DNA of 64,000 bases from Hymenobacter baengnokdamensis (lineage in GTDB: Bacteria > Bacteroidota > Bacteroidia > Cytophagales > Hymenobacteraceae), in NCBI RefSeq assembly GCF_008728635.1, contig NZ_CP044285.1, forward strand, positions 2,976,001 to 3,040,000, written 5' to 3'. A model generated the notes under the pieces. The model ran no database searches. It saw only the letters and a program-made list of their open reading frames with translations, and was not told the origin of the DNA. A program made the position numbers and the translations under genes. Of this stretch, positions 33,117 to 42,064 are shown piece by piece. The number at the start of each line of letters is the position of its first letter. Positions within the stretch are counted from its first letter, which is position 1.

Positions 33117-33455
33117 TTAATGCTGTTTTTCAAGCAAAATAATAGGGCTTAAATCCTCTGCTATCCATTTGCTGGCGAAATACAGATACTCATCAGGATA
33201 ATCTTCCAGCCGATTATGCTTTGACGCGTCTGCTAAGTGCTTTTCAACCTCAGCTTTCCAAAGTTTAAAGCATTGGTCGATAGAAATTATTTCTAATTCA
33301 TGCCCAACATCAGCAATAACAAATTGAACGGGTTTGTCTTGAATAATGGCTTTTATATCCTCTTTGGTTAGCCGCTTATCCCTTCTGTAGCCGTCCAGAT
33401 TATTTTCAAGCTGAAAATCCTTAATTGGGGTTTTCAGAATTTTTTGTTTGAACAC
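33117..33455 (-). CDS. Low-GC small protein between the mutase genes, function unknown
   Basis: A frame of 112 residues, rich in Lys, Asp and Ile, without signal peptide or membrane helix (IKDFQLENNLDGYRRDKRLT; QFVIADVGHELEIISIDQCF). The first start is GTG 33453-33455. AT-rich codon use contrasts strongly with both flanking mutase genes. It lies 35 bp before mutB and 47 bp after the small-subunit gene, on the same strand. It resembles the small unknown immunity-like proteins carried by mobile DNA, but no family is recognised. Confidence 0.68.
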   Translation of the reverse strand: MFKQKILKTPIKDFQLENNLDGYRRDKRLTKEDIKAIIQDKPVQFVIADVGHELEIISIDQCFKLWKAEVEKHLADASKHNRLEDYPDEYLYFASKWIAEDLSPIILLEKQH

Positions 33456-33502
33456 AGAGAGAAGTGCTTACTGGCCAAAAATATTCGTAATTATTCGAAA
33501 AT

Positions 33503-35311
33503 CTACCGGCCTTGCAGCCGGGCCAGCACCTCCTCGGTACGGTGGCCTTCGACCACAAATTCCTTGAAGTTGAAGACCCGCACGGCTTCGAGCAGGGTAG
33601 CCAGGTCGGAGGTGACCAGCGAGGGAATCTCAAAGACATGGCCGGCTGCCACCTGCTGCACCACCCGTGCCAGGTGCTCAAACTGGGTGGGGCTGGCGTA
33701 CATAAGCGTTGCTTCCTCGGGTGTTGAAAATAACACAGAGTAAGAATCGGGGTCAATAGTCAGCGCGGCGGCTGGGCTGGTGGCCAGCTGCTCCTGAGGG
33801 TGCAGCAGCTGCCGAAAGGCGGCTGCAATATCTTCATTTACCTGAATACCACCCAGCAGCACAAGGGCCGCCAGCTTATCCTGGTTGGCACGGCGCTCGA
33901 AGTGCAGGGCCGTAGCGAGGCGCAGCACCTCGCTCGGATACGTTGCCCGGGTGGTATCAAACTCGCGCGAGCGTAGCAGCTGCTTGGGCTGATACTCAAA
34001 CTTTTCCTGAGGATTCTGAAACCGGTTGGTCCCTACCACCACATCCTGGCCGGCGGCAATCCGCTTAAACTTTTCCAGTCCGGCCTGGCTCACGGCTTCG
34101 AGGGCACGCCTGCGGGCCTCAAGCATCCCACCTTGTGCTTCAAGTGACTGAAACTCCAGCCAGGCAGCCTGGGCCAGCTCGTCGGTCAGCGTTTCGATAA
34201 AGTAGGAGCCGGCCGCCGGGTCGGCTACCCAGTCGAGGTGAGCTTCCTCGCGCAGGATAACCGGCAGGTTGCGGGCCAGGCGGGCGCTAAACTCGTTGGG
34301 CGCCTGGTAGAGGCAATCGAAGGCCGCCACCTGAATTGTGTCGGCCCCGCCGAGCAAGGCGCTCATGGCTTCCGTGGTGTGCCGCAGCAGATTGGTGTGC
34401 GGGTCGAGGGTAGTTTGCGTCCAGGTCGAGGTAGTGGCATGAATGGGCAGCGTGGCCGCTCCCGTGGCGGGCAGGCCAAAGGCGTGAAGCAGCGTACTCC
34501 ATAGCCGCCGGGCTGCCCGCAGCCGCGCAATTTCGGGAAAGTAGCTTGGCCCCACGGCAAAATCGAGGTGAATGGCCCGCGCCACCAGTGCCACCGAAAT
34601 GCCGCTGGCCTCATCGGGTAGCTCGGTCAGTAGTGTTACGGCCGTATTGAGGCTGTAAGCAAGCTGCTGGGTAAGCGTGCCCCCTCTATTGCCGAAGTAC
34701 GCTCCGTTGACGGAGAGCACCGCAAACGCCGGCCAGCTCTGGGCCCGCAGCAGGCAGGCGCGCAGTACGCTCCGGTACATCGGCAGCTCGGCTCCCTCGG
34801 GCCCGGCTGGCGGCGTAAAGCGCAAAAACCCCTGAAGCGGCTGCCCGTTGCTGGCCAGGCTCAGCCTTTCGAGCAGCTGTTCGGGGCCCTGAACCACCGT
34901 AAAGCCCAGCCAGGTGCTGGCCAGCGGCAGGCGCTCGGCCAGCTCGGCCACGGCGAAGGTCATGGGGTCGCCCTTCACTACGAAATGCAGGCCATCGGCC
35001 CCGCGGGCCAGCGCATCGGCTCCCTGCTCAATTTGCAGGCGGCCGTCGGCGCCGGTCGGTACGGCCAGCGCTACCACGTTGCGGCAGGGGGCGGGGCGGG
35101 GCGGCAGCGGAGGCGGCGGCCCACCCAGCGCCGTCAGGGCCTCGCGGTGGTAAAATGGCTCGGCTACCAGGCCATCGGGCAGCGTCCAGCGCAGGCTGGC
35201 GGGGTCGGCGCCTTTCAGCTCGCGGGTTAGCTGCGCCTGCCACTGCGCGGTGGTTACGGGCAAAAATTCGGGAAAAGAAACGAGCGGGGTAGGAGAAGAG
35301 GCGTCGGGCAT
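33503..35311 (-). CDS. mutA: Methylmalonyl-CoA mutase small subunit
   Basis: A 602-residue protein related to the catalytic subunit across the TIM-barrel region, for example DPHTNLLRHTTEAMSALLGG, LDWVADPAAGSYFIETLTDE and VVVGTNRFQNPQEKF. The C-terminal B12-like domain is present in form but lacks the DGHDRG cobalt-ligand motif, so it is the non-catalytic partner in the heterodimer. ATG 35309-35311 was chosen for the family-like N-terminus; the frame continues to 35383. It is the first gene of the mutase cluster. Confidence 0.93.
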   Translation of the reverse strand: MPDASSPTPLVSFPEFLPVTTAQWQAQLTRELKGADPASLRWTLPDGLVAEPFYHREALTALGGPPPPLPPRPAPCRNVVALAVPTGADGRLQIEQGADALARGADGLHFVVKGDPMTFAVAELAERLPLASTWLGFTVVQGPEQLLERLSLASNGQPLQGFLRFTPPAGPEGAELPMYRSVLRACLLRAQSWPAFAVLSVNGAYFGNRGGTLTQQLAYSLNTAVTLLTELPDEASGISVALVARAIHLDFAVGPSYFPEIARLRAARRLWSTLLHAFGLPATGAATLPIHATTSTWTQTTLDPHTNLLRHTTEAMSALLGGADTIQVAAFDCLYQAPNEFSARLARNLPVILREEAHLDWVADPAAGSYFIETLTDELAQAAWLEFQSLEAQGGMLEARRRALEAVSQAGLEKFKRIAAGQDVVVGTNRFQNPQEKFEYQPKQLLRSREFDTTRATYPSEVLRLATALHFERRANQDKLAALVLLGGIQVNEDIAAAFRQLLHPQEQLATSPAAALTIDPDSYSVLFSTPEEATLMYASPTQFEHLARVVQQVAAGHVFEIPSLVTSDLATLLEAVRVFNFKEFVVEGHRTEEVLARLQGR

Positions 35312-35455
35312 AACGAATAGGGAGCCCCGGAACCGGCCGGGCGGGTGCTGAGCGGCCCGCAAGATACCGTAGCCAACGGTCATGGCTCGGCCCGCCCGCG
35401 CCCGGCCACCTGGGCTGCGGCGGTAGCTCCCGTGCTACTACATTATTTCTGCCCG

Positions 35456-35463
35456 TATTTTTG
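35456..35463 (+). promoter_or_regulatory. -7 element TATTTTTG before the barrel gene
   Basis: An exact TAnnTTTG match 33 bp before the ATG at 35496. Its last G is the first base of a GTG (35463) that would start an alternative longer frame. This places transcription start near 35470 and supports the ATG. No clear -33 element was seen. Confidence 0.5.
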
Positions 35464-35495
35464 TGGAGCTGTTTTCTCCAGCAATCGCCGCGCTT

Positions 35496-36758
35496 ATGCC
35501 TCTTCGCTACCTGCTTCTCTTCTGCTTGCTACTCACCGCCGGGCGGCCGCTGACCGGCCGGGCGCAGGGCATCTTCCGGCCCGGCTACCTGGTGCAGCCC
35601 GCGGGCGACACCGTGCGCGGCGAGGTGGATTTGCGCGACCTGCGCCTGGCTGGGCGGCAGTGCCGGTTCCGGCCCGCCCCCACGGCCGAGGTAGCCACTT
35701 ATGGCCCGGCGCAGTTGCGGGCCTACGGAATCCCGGCCGCCGGGCTGCACTACCGTGCCCTGGCCCTGCCCGGCGCGGCGGCCGGCAGCGCGCCCACGGC
35801 TTTTCTGCAGGTGGAAGTCAGTGGCCCGGCTAGCTTTTATAGCTGGCGCGATGATGCTGTACACTACTACATCGCCACGGCAAGCTTCCCGCCGACCGAA
35901 TTGGTGCAAAAGCAGGAGCAGGTGGAGGTGGAAGAAAATGGCTTTAAGCGTAAATACGAAGAAACAAAGAGCATTTACCGCCAAACGCTGGCGCAGGCGC
36001 TGGCTGGTTGCTTACAAGCCCAGGTGCTGCTGCCACGGCTGCCCTACACTGTCGTTGCCTTGGCACAGGCCGTGGCGGCTTACAATAAGTGCCAAGGTCA
36101 GCCAGGCGATGCTTACTCCATTCGAGCGACTGCCGCTCAGCCGCGAGCGCAACTTGGGCTGGTGCTAGGGTACCAAAGTGCGGCGATGCGTACTTCCAGC
36201 GACGTGAGTAATTACAACGTTGATTTTGGCAGTAGCAGCGGGCTAACCGGGGGGCTGGCACTGAATCTGCCCCTGACGAGCCTGAGCCGCCATCTAACGC
36301 TGGAGCTAGAGCTGCTCTATCAAACGCAGCACTATACGGGGGCGAATAGCTACGCCTCCGCCTCGGGGAATGGCTACGTGTATAACGCCAACTACCAGGC
36401 CGATTTTAGTTACCTGAAACTGCCGGTGCTGCTGCGCTACACGTTGAACCGCGCCGCCCTGGTTCGTCCGTTCCTGGAGGTAGGCGGCACGCTGGGCTAC
36501 GCGCTGCGACTGCAAACCACCGCTACCACATCGGGTGTCGGGACTACCAGCTACCTTGGCGACGACTACCGACACTTTCAGGAGGGGTTGGCCGGCGGCC
36601 TGGGTCTGGAATTCGACCTGGTCAAAAACCACCCGGCGGCGGTGCTGGTCCGCTACGAAGCAGATACGGGCTGGATAAATGCTGGCAACATCAGCAGTCG
36701 CGTTAATCACCTCTACGCGCAATTCTCCTTTAGCCTAACCAAACAAACGAGCCGGTAG
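35496..36758 (+). CDS. Outer-membrane beta-barrel protein (PorT-like), function unknown
   Basis: A 420-residue protein. A signal peptide (MPLRYLLLFCLLLTAGRPL, cleavage after GRAQ) precedes a globular domain (about 25-200), then a C-terminal eight-stranded-type barrel (ARAQLGLVLGYQSAAMRTS onward) with alternating aromatic strands, ending LYAQFSFSLTKQTSR. The barrel half resembles the PorT/OprF-type outer-membrane beta-barrel family. No plug or peptidoglycan-binding domain is seen. Located upstream of the split nucleotidase genes on the same strand, with only 30 bp between. The start was chosen from the signal peptide and promoter. Confidence 0.8.
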   Translation: MPLRYLLLFCLLLTAGRPLTGRAQGIFRPGYLVQPAGDTVRGEVDLRDLRLAGRQCRFRPAPTAEVATYGPAQLRAYGIPAAGLHYRALALPGAAAGSAPTAFLQVEVSGPASFYSWRDDAVHYYIATASFPPTELVQKQEQVEVEENGFKRKYEETKSIYRQTLAQALAGCLQAQVLLPRLPYTVVALAQAVAAYNKCQGQPGDAYSIRATAAQPRAQLGLVLGYQSAAMRTSSDVSNYNVDFGSSSGLTGGLALNLPLTSLSRHLTLELELLYQTQHYTGANSYASASGNGYVYNANYQADFSYLKLPVLLRYTLNRAALVRPFLEVGGTLGYALRLQTTATTSGVGTTSYLGDDYRHFQEGLAGGLGLEFDLVKNHPAAVLVRYEADTGWINAGNISSRVNHLYAQFSFSLTKQTSR

Positions 36759-36788
36759 CCCCACGCTGGGGCGGCGTCTACACAACAC

Positions 36789-37559
36789 ATGTCTTTCTCT
36801 CTTCGCTTCGTCTTCGGCCACGCACTGCTGGTCGTCAGTGGGATGCTGCTCGCCCCGGCTTGCCAGCGGGCCCCGCTCCAGGCCACGGCCCACCTGGCTC
36901 CCAGCACCAGCCAGCCCATTGGCAATACCATCGCGCCCGATGCCGGCGCGGCCGACTACATCAAGCCCTACCACGACAAGGTGCTCAGCCAGATGCAGGA
37001 AGTAGTGGGCTCGGCTCCGGTGGCGCTAACCAAGAACCCCGGCGAGAATACCCTGGTCAATTTCGTGGCTGACTTGCAGCGCACCGCCGCCAGCCAGTAT
37101 TTCAAGGGCGAAAAGATTGACCTGGGCGTAATGACCAACGGCGGTATGCGCACGCCGCTGCCCGCCGGGCCTATCACCCTCGGCAACGTGTTTGAGCTGA
37201 TGCCTTTCGAGAACGAGCTGCTGGTCCTCGATGCGCCCGGCCCGGTGGTGCAGCAGCTGTTCGATTACTCCGCGCCCATTAAAATGGCCGTTTCGGGCGC
37301 TACCTACACCGTAGGCCCCGACAAAAAGCCGCAGGATATTCGCATTGGTGGCCAGCCATTTGACCCGAACAAAACGTATACTATTGCCGTTTCGGACTAC
37401 CTGGCCGGCGGCGGCGACAACATGAGCTTTCTGAAGGGGGCTGCCCTGCGCCACACCGGCCTGTTGCTGCGCACCTGCATTGCCGACCATATTCGGGCGC
37501 TGACCAAAGCCGGGCAGCCCGTCACGGCCACTATCGAAGGAAGAGTAAAAAGCATTTAA
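36789..37559 (+). CDS. 5'-nucleotidase C-terminal-domain lipoprotein
   Basis: A 256-residue protein with a lipoprotein signal (LLAPACQRAP, Cys25). The rest is the substrate-binding C-terminal domain of the UshA/5'-nucleotidase family alone: NTLVNFVADLQRTA, the NGGMR motif, LGNVFELMPFENELLVLD and YTIAVSDYLAGGGDNMSF (which holds the base-stacking region). The metallophosphoesterase half is a separate gene 92 bp downstream (37652-38578), so this is a split nucleotidase with the domain order reversed on the chromosome. The two chains presumably assemble in the periplasm. Confidence 0.92.
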   Translation: MSFSLRFVFGHALLVVSGMLLAPACQRAPLQATAHLAPSTSQPIGNTIAPDAGAADYIKPYHDKVLSQMQEVVGSAPVALTKNPGENTLVNFVADLQRTAASQYFKGEKIDLGVMTNGGMRTPLPAGPITLGNVFELMPFENELLVLDAPGPVVQQLFDYSAPIKMAVSGATYTVGPDKKPQDIRIGGQPFDPNKTYTIAVSDYLAGGGDNMSFLKGAALRHTGLLLRTCIADHIRALTKAGQPVTATIEGRVKSI

Positions 37560-37626
37560 CAGTGAGCGATTAGCCAGGGGTTGTTGTTGTACCTGGCATA
37601 CTTACGGCTTGCTGCCTGCGCATTCA

Positions 37627-37651
37627 TTTATTGCCAACTGCTAACTGAGTT
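37627..37651 (+). repeat. Heptad microrepeats directly before a start codon
   Basis: CCAACTGCTAACTGAGTT abuts the ATG at 37652; the ACTG cores are 7 bp apart. An opposite-phase copy, AACAGTGAGCGATTAG, lies at the end of the upstream gene (37558-37573). The pair could fold into a weak stem around the 90-bp intergenic region. Confidence 0.65.
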
Positions 37652-38578
37652 ATGATTCGTCGCGACTTTCTTCAGAAATCTTTGCTCGGCACGGCGGGCC
37701 TGAGCCTGCTGGGCCCCAGCCTGGTAGCCGAAGCCGCTAGTGGCCCCGCCCGGCTGGTTATATTGCATACCAACGATATGCACTCGCGCATCGAGCCCTT
37801 CCCCGACAATGCCCCGCAGTGGGCCGGGCTGGGCGGCATGGCCCGGCGCGAAGCGCTCATCGACAGCGTGCGCAGGCAGGAGCCCAACGTGCTGCTGCTC
37901 GACTCGGGCGATATCTGGCAGGGTACGCCCTACTTCAACTTCTTTCTGGGCGAGCTGGAATACAAGCTGATGAGCCGGATGAAGTACGACGCTTCCACCT
38001 TCGGCAACCACGATTTCGACAACGGGCTGGAGGGCTTGCAGAAGCAGCTGCCCAACGCGGGCTTTCCCTTCCTCATTGCCAACTACGATTTCAGCGGCAC
38101 GCCGCTGGCCGGCCGCTTCGCGCCCTACAAGGTATTCGAGAAAGGCGGTGCGCGCATCGGCGTGTTTGGCCTGGGCATTGAGCTGAAAGGGCTGGTGGCC
38201 GATAAAAACTTCGGCTCCACCCAGTACCTCGACCCCGTTGCCGTGGCCAAGGCCCAGGTGCAGCAGCTGCGCCAGCACGAGCGCTGCGACATGGTTATCT
38301 GCCTCTCGCACCTCGGTTATAAGTACGAAAGCGAAAAACTTGACGACCGCAAGCTGGCGGCTCAGGTGGGCGGCATCGACCTCATTCTGGGCGGCCACAC
38401 CCACACCTTTATGCCCGCTCCCGAGCCCATTACCGGCCCCAATGGCCACGTAACGCTTATAAACCAGGTGGGTTGGTCCGGCATTAACCTCGGCCGTATT
38501 GATTACGAGCTGCGGCGGGGTGCTCAACCGGTGCGGGCCACCGGGGCGCTGGTACTACCCGTAAGCGCTACCTGCTAG
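37652..38578 (+). CDS. 5'-nucleotidase metallophosphoesterase domain protein
   Basis: A 308-residue protein. The N-terminus has a Tat-like sequence (MIRRDFLQKSLLGTAGLSLL), then the calcineurin-type metal motifs LHTNDMHSR, DSGDIWQG, GNHDFDNG and GGHTHTF. This is the catalytic half of a UshA-like nucleotidase; the C-terminal domain is encoded just upstream. It hydrolyses nucleotides or related phosphoesters outside the inner membrane. A strong terminator follows, so the transcript ends before dnaA. Confidence 0.93.
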   Translation: MIRRDFLQKSLLGTAGLSLLGPSLVAEAASGPARLVILHTNDMHSRIEPFPDNAPQWAGLGGMARREALIDSVRRQEPNVLLLDSGDIWQGTPYFNFFLGELEYKLMSRMKYDASTFGNHDFDNGLEGLQKQLPNAGFPFLIANYDFSGTPLAGRFAPYKVFEKGGARIGVFGLGIELKGLVADKNFGSTQYLDPVAVAKAQVQQLRQHERCDMVICLSHLGYKYESEKLDDRKLAAQVGGIDLILGGHTHTFMPAPEPITGPNGHVTLINQVGWSGINLGRIDYELRRGAQPVRATGALVLPVSATC

Positions 38579-38643
38579 CCGTCCGATATAAGCAAGCATT
38601 TGCCGGCTTTTTTGTCTGCTGGTTTATGCGCAAATTTGTCCCC

Positions 38644-38690
38644 CCAAGTCGGGCCGGTACTAAGCCGGCCCGACTTGGAGGGTTTTTTTT
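38644..38690 (+). terminator. Intrinsic terminator between the nucleotidase genes and dnaA
   Basis: A perfect 14-bp stem, 38644-38657 and 38665-38678, with a 7-nt loop TACTAAG, then AGGG and a run of eight T (38683-38690). It lies inside the upstream extension of the dnaA frame, which shows that dnaA does not start at 38626 but at 38731. Confidence 0.92.
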
Positions 38691-38730
38691 CGCCATCGGG
38701 CGTTCGTCTGGTTTCGCTTTTTCTCACTTC

Positions 38731-40263
38731 ATGTCGCAGGATTTTCGCACCGTCTGGGCCAGTTGCCTGCGCGTTATCCGCGCCGAGGTGGGCGAGCAAA
38801 GTTTTCGGACGTGGTTTGAGCCCGTGGTGCCGGTCGAGCTGCAAGGCCGGGTGCTTACCATTCAGGTCCCCAGCGTTTATTTCTACGAGTTTCTCGAAGA
38901 GCACTACGTCGAGGAGCTAAAGCGCGCCATCTACCAGGAGCTGGGCCCCGAGGGCCGCCTCGAATACAGCGTGGTAGTAGACCAGGGCAACGCGCAGGCC
39001 CCGCCCAAAGCCATGCACCTGCCGCCCGCCCGCAAGGCCGCCCACGGCCCGCCCGCGCCCGAAGGCCGGCCCAGCCCCAACTACGGCACCGCGCCCGGCG
39101 GTATTCAGCCCAGCCGCTCGGCCCCGCCCGCCCGGCACTTCGTGCCTGGTGGCGGCACGGCCACGGCAGCGCAGCTGGCGGCCACCACGCTGCGCAACCC
39201 CTTTGACGCGACCAAAACGATGGACCGCAACATCGTGCCGTCGCAGCTCAACACTACCTACACGTTTGAGAATTATGTGGAGGGCGACTGCAACCGGCTG
39301 GCTCGGTCAGCGGGGCTCGCCGTGGCCAACAAGCCCGGTACCACTGCTTTCAACCCCCTGATGGTGTACGGCGGCGTGGGCCTGGGTAAAACGCACCTCG
39401 TGCAGGCCATCGGCAACCATATCAAGGCCACGAATGCGGAGAAATTCGTGCTCTACGTGTCGGCCGAGAAATTTACCAACCAGTTTATTGAAAGCCTGCA
39501 GCGCAATGCCGTGCAGGACTTCGCCAACTTCTACCTGCTCGTCGATGTGCTCATCCTCGACGACGTGCAGTTTTTGGCCAATAAAGGCAAAACGCAGGAG
39601 ATGTTCTTCCACATCTTCAATCACTTGCATCAGGGTGGCCGGCAAATCGTGATGACTTCTGACCGCCCCCCGCGCGAGCTGAGCGGGCTGGAAGACCGCC
39701 TGTTGTCGCGCTTTAAGTGGGGCCTCACCGCCGACGTGCAAAGCCCCGACTTCGAGACGCGCATCGCTATTATCCAGAACAAAGCCCAGCAGGACGGTAT
39801 GGAAATCGCCCCGCAGGTGGTCGAGTACCTGGCTCATTCGGTGCCTACCAACGTGCGCGAGCTGGAAGGCGTGCTGACTACCCTGCTGGCCCAGAGCGTG
39901 CTAACGCGCCGTGACATCGACCTCGAAATGGCCAAGCAGGCGCTACGCCACATTATTGAGGAGGTTGAAGCGGAAGTCAATGTTGATTTTATCCAGAAAA
40001 CCGTGGCCGACTACTTCGGGGTGGCAGTGGGCTTGCTGAAGGAGAAAACCCGTAAGAAAGAGATAGTTACGGCCCGGCAGGTGGCCATGTACTTCACCAA
40101 GGAGCACACCAGCCACTCGCTCAAAACCATCGGCTACCACTTTGGCGGGCGCGACCACGCCACCGTTATCCACTCGGTGCAAACGGTGTCGGACCTGATT
40201 GACTCGGACAAAAAGTTCAAGGAGCAGATTGTCGAATTGCGCAAGAAATTCGTGCAGAAGTAG
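38731..40263 (+). CDS. dnaA: Chromosomal replication initiator DnaA
   Basis: A 510-residue protein with the four DnaA domains: N-terminal DnaB-interaction domain (FRTVWASCLRVIRAEVGEQS), a Pro/Ala-rich linker (about 90-155), AAA+ domain with Walker A GGVGLGKTH and VLILDDVQFL, and C-terminal DNA-binding domain with GGRDHATVIHSV. It binds DnaA boxes and opens oriC. ATG 38731 follows a terminator. No cluster of TTATCCACA boxes was seen nearby and dnaN is not adjacent, so this locus is not obviously the origin. Confidence 0.97.
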   Translation: MSQDFRTVWASCLRVIRAEVGEQSFRTWFEPVVPVELQGRVLTIQVPSVYFYEFLEEHYVEELKRAIYQELGPEGRLEYSVVVDQGNAQAPPKAMHLPPARKAAHGPPAPEGRPSPNYGTAPGGIQPSRSAPPARHFVPGGGTATAAQLAATTLRNPFDATKTMDRNIVPSQLNTTYTFENYVEGDCNRLARSAGLAVANKPGTTAFNPLMVYGGVGLGKTHLVQAIGNHIKATNAEKFVLYVSAEKFTNQFIESLQRNAVQDFANFYLLVDVLILDDVQFLANKGKTQEMFFHIFNHLHQGGRQIVMTSDRPPRELSGLEDRLLSRFKWGLTADVQSPDFETRIAIIQNKAQQDGMEIAPQVVEYLAHSVPTNVRELEGVLTTLLAQSVLTRRDIDLEMAKQALRHIIEEVEAEVNVDFIQKTVADYFGVAVGLLKEKTRKKEIVTARQVAMYFTKEHTSHSLKTIGYHFGGRDHATVIHSVQTVSDLIDSDKKFKEQIVELRKKFVQK

Positions 40264-40322
40264 CAGGTAAGTGCTACCCGTTTTGGGAGCATACGCGTTA
40301 CCTTTAGGAAAATCTCTGCCTT

Positions 40323-40805
40323 ATGGAAACACTAGAAACCGTACAGCCGGACTACGAGCTTGAACGCGGAAAACCTATACCTAGCAAACTACACGGCCGG
40401 CTGCAGGCAAAATTGATTGGGCTACTTTATGTAAGCTGTGGGCAAACGCATACCATTTATTCGGAGCTTAGCCTGACGCTTGCGCCTCTCTATTTAAAGC
40501 AAGTACCTGATATAGCTTTGTACGAAGGCGTAGTGCCTTACACTACCTCCGACGAAATTACGGTCAGCGAGCTCCCTGGCATCGCCATTGAAATCCTTTC
40601 TCCGACGCAGGGTTTGGAAGAGTTGACAGACAGAATAGAGCGCTACCTGGCAGCCGGCGTAAAGTCATGCTGGCTGGTATTGCCTGGCATCCGCACGGTA
40701 TCGGTTTCCACTAAGCCCGGCGAGTACCAAACTTTCGACCGCCACCAAAAGCTCATTGACTCAGTCGCTGGTATAGAGTTGGATTTGAATGCGTTATTTC
40801 AGTAG
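40323..40805 (+). CDS. Uma2 family protein (DUF820 nuclease fold)
   Basis: A 160-residue protein with the Uma2/DUF820 fold: KPIPSKLHGRLQAKLIGLLY, then QVPDIALYE and LPGIAIEILSPTQG with the Asp/Glu of a PD-(D/E)XK-like active site, and RIERYLAAGVKSCWLVLPG. Members are putative endonucleases, abundant in Cyanobacteria and some Bacteroidota; their cell role is unknown. It lies 59 bp downstream of dnaA on the same strand but probably has its own promoter. Start ATG 40323. Confidence 0.85.
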   Translation: METLETVQPDYELERGKPIPSKLHGRLQAKLIGLLYVSCGQTHTIYSELSLTLAPLYLKQVPDIALYEGVVPYTTSDEITVSELPGIAIEILSPTQGLEELTDRIERYLAAGVKSCWLVLPGIRTVSVSTKPGEYQTFDRHQKLIDSVAGIELDLNALFQ

Positions 40806-40834
40806 CGCGAAGCCCAGTCCTCGTGCCACCAGGC

Positions 40835-42064
40835 CTATAAAATCTCCTTCGGGTAGCAGATGTAGTACTTCTGTACTTTCTGGCTCAGGGCCCGAATATT
40901 AGGTAAATCCGATGCTTCAATCACATCGACCACCTTGCCGAGTTTGGTCAGAATGTTGATAGTTTCGTTGCTGGCCGGGTCGTAAGCGGTGTTGCTGAGG
41001 CGGCCGGTTATCATTAGCTGGCGCGCCTCAGCGGGTGGCAGGCCAAAGTGCTCGGTTATCAGCTCCAGGATACCCAGCTGAAAATCATCGTCATACGGCT
41101 CGGGGCTGATAACGATTTTGAAGAGCTGGCGGTTGAGCAGGCTTTGGGCCAGAAAGCTCAGCACCTTGTCCTCGTGGCTGGCCCAGGCCTTAATGGCCGC
41201 CCAGATGTCCACGTCGTCGAGCTGCACAAAGCGGCCCAGGATACTGGCATCCTGCTCAAACTCGGCCAGCGTAACGGCGCGGCCCAGAAAGAAAGTAAGG
41301 CAGCTGCTGCCCGGCACGGCCACGCCGGCGCGGGCCAGGTCGCGGGCCCGCTGCATGGTGCGGATTACCATTTGTTCGGCGCTCGTAACGGCTTTGTGCA
41401 GATACACTTGCCAGTACATGAGCCGGCGGCTCACCAGGAAGTTCTCGACCGAGTACACGGCTTTTTCTTCCAGCACCAGGCGCTCGTTTACTACCTGCAG
41501 CATCTTGATGAGACGGTCGGCACCCGGCCGGCCCTCGGCCACGCCGGTGTAGAACGAGTCGCGGTTGAGGTAGTCGAGCCGGTCCATATCGAGCTGTGAG
41601 CTAACCAGTTGATGAAAAAACTCGCGCCCGTAGCTGCCCTGAAACATCTGCATGGCCAGGCTCAGCTTACCCAGGAACTGCTCGTTGAGCCGCTCCATCA
41701 GGTAGAGTGACAGCTGCTCGTGCGGGATATCCTGAAAAATTGCCGTTTCCAAGGCGTGCGACAGCGGCCCGTGGCCAATGTCGTGCAGCAGAATAGCAAT
41801 CTGGGCGGCTTCGCCCTCGGCCGCCGATATTTTCACGCCCTTATCCTTGAGCGTGCGCAGTGCCAGCTGCATCAGGTGCATGGCCCCCAGCGCGTGGTGA
41901 AAGCGCGTGTGCAGCGCCCCCGGATACACAAAATTGGTGAGCCCCAGCTGCTGAATACGCCGCAGCCGCTGAAAATACGGATGCTCAATGAGGTCGAACA
42001 GCAGTTCGGTGGGCACCGTGACGAACCCATATACCGGGTCGTTGAAAATCTTCTTCTTGTTCAT
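40835..42064 (-). CDS. HD domain phosphohydrolase (SAMHD1/dGTPase-like)
   Basis: A 409-residue protein. The HD motifs are visible: ALHTRFHHALGAMHLMQLAL (first His), ILLHDIGHGPLSHALE (HD), QLDMDRLDYLNRD (distal Asp). The N-terminus IFNDPVYGFVTVPTELLFDL is typical of the YdhJ/SAMHD1-like group that hydrolyses dNTPs, though the substrate may differ. Start ATG 42062-42064, divergent from porX with a 221-bp shared upstream region. It is convergent with the Uma2 gene. Confidence 0.92.
   Translation of the reverse strand: MNKKKIFNDPVYGFVTVPTELLFDLIEHPYFQRLRRIQQLGLTNFVYPGALHTRFHHALGAMHLMQLALRTLKDKGVKISAAEGEAAQIAILLHDIGHGPLSHALETAIFQDIPHEQLSLYLMERLNEQFLGKLSLAMQMFQGSYGREFFHQLVSSQLDMDRLDYLNRDSFYTGVAEGRPGADRLIKMLQVVNERLVLEEKAVYSVENFLVSRRLMYWQVYLHKAVTSAEQMVIRTMQRARDLARAGVAVPGSSCLTFFLGRAVTLAEFEQDASILGRFVQLDDVDIWAAIKAWASHEDKVLSFLAQSLLNRQLFKIVISPEPYDDDFQLGILELITEHFGLPPAEARQLMITGRLSNTAYDPASNETINILTKLGKVVDVIEASDLPNIRALSQKVQKYYICYPKEIL

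Noticed and set aside
38626..38730. Upstream extension of dnaA as true N-terminus
   Set aside because: It would be translated through a strong terminator hairpin with a T-run (38644-38690); the DnaA family start is at 38731.
38579..40322. Chromosome origin beside dnaA
   Set aside because: No cluster of TTATCCACA-type boxes was seen in the flanks, there is no AT-rich unwinding region, and dnaN/recF are not adjacent. A single TTATCCACT at 40164 lies inside dnaA.
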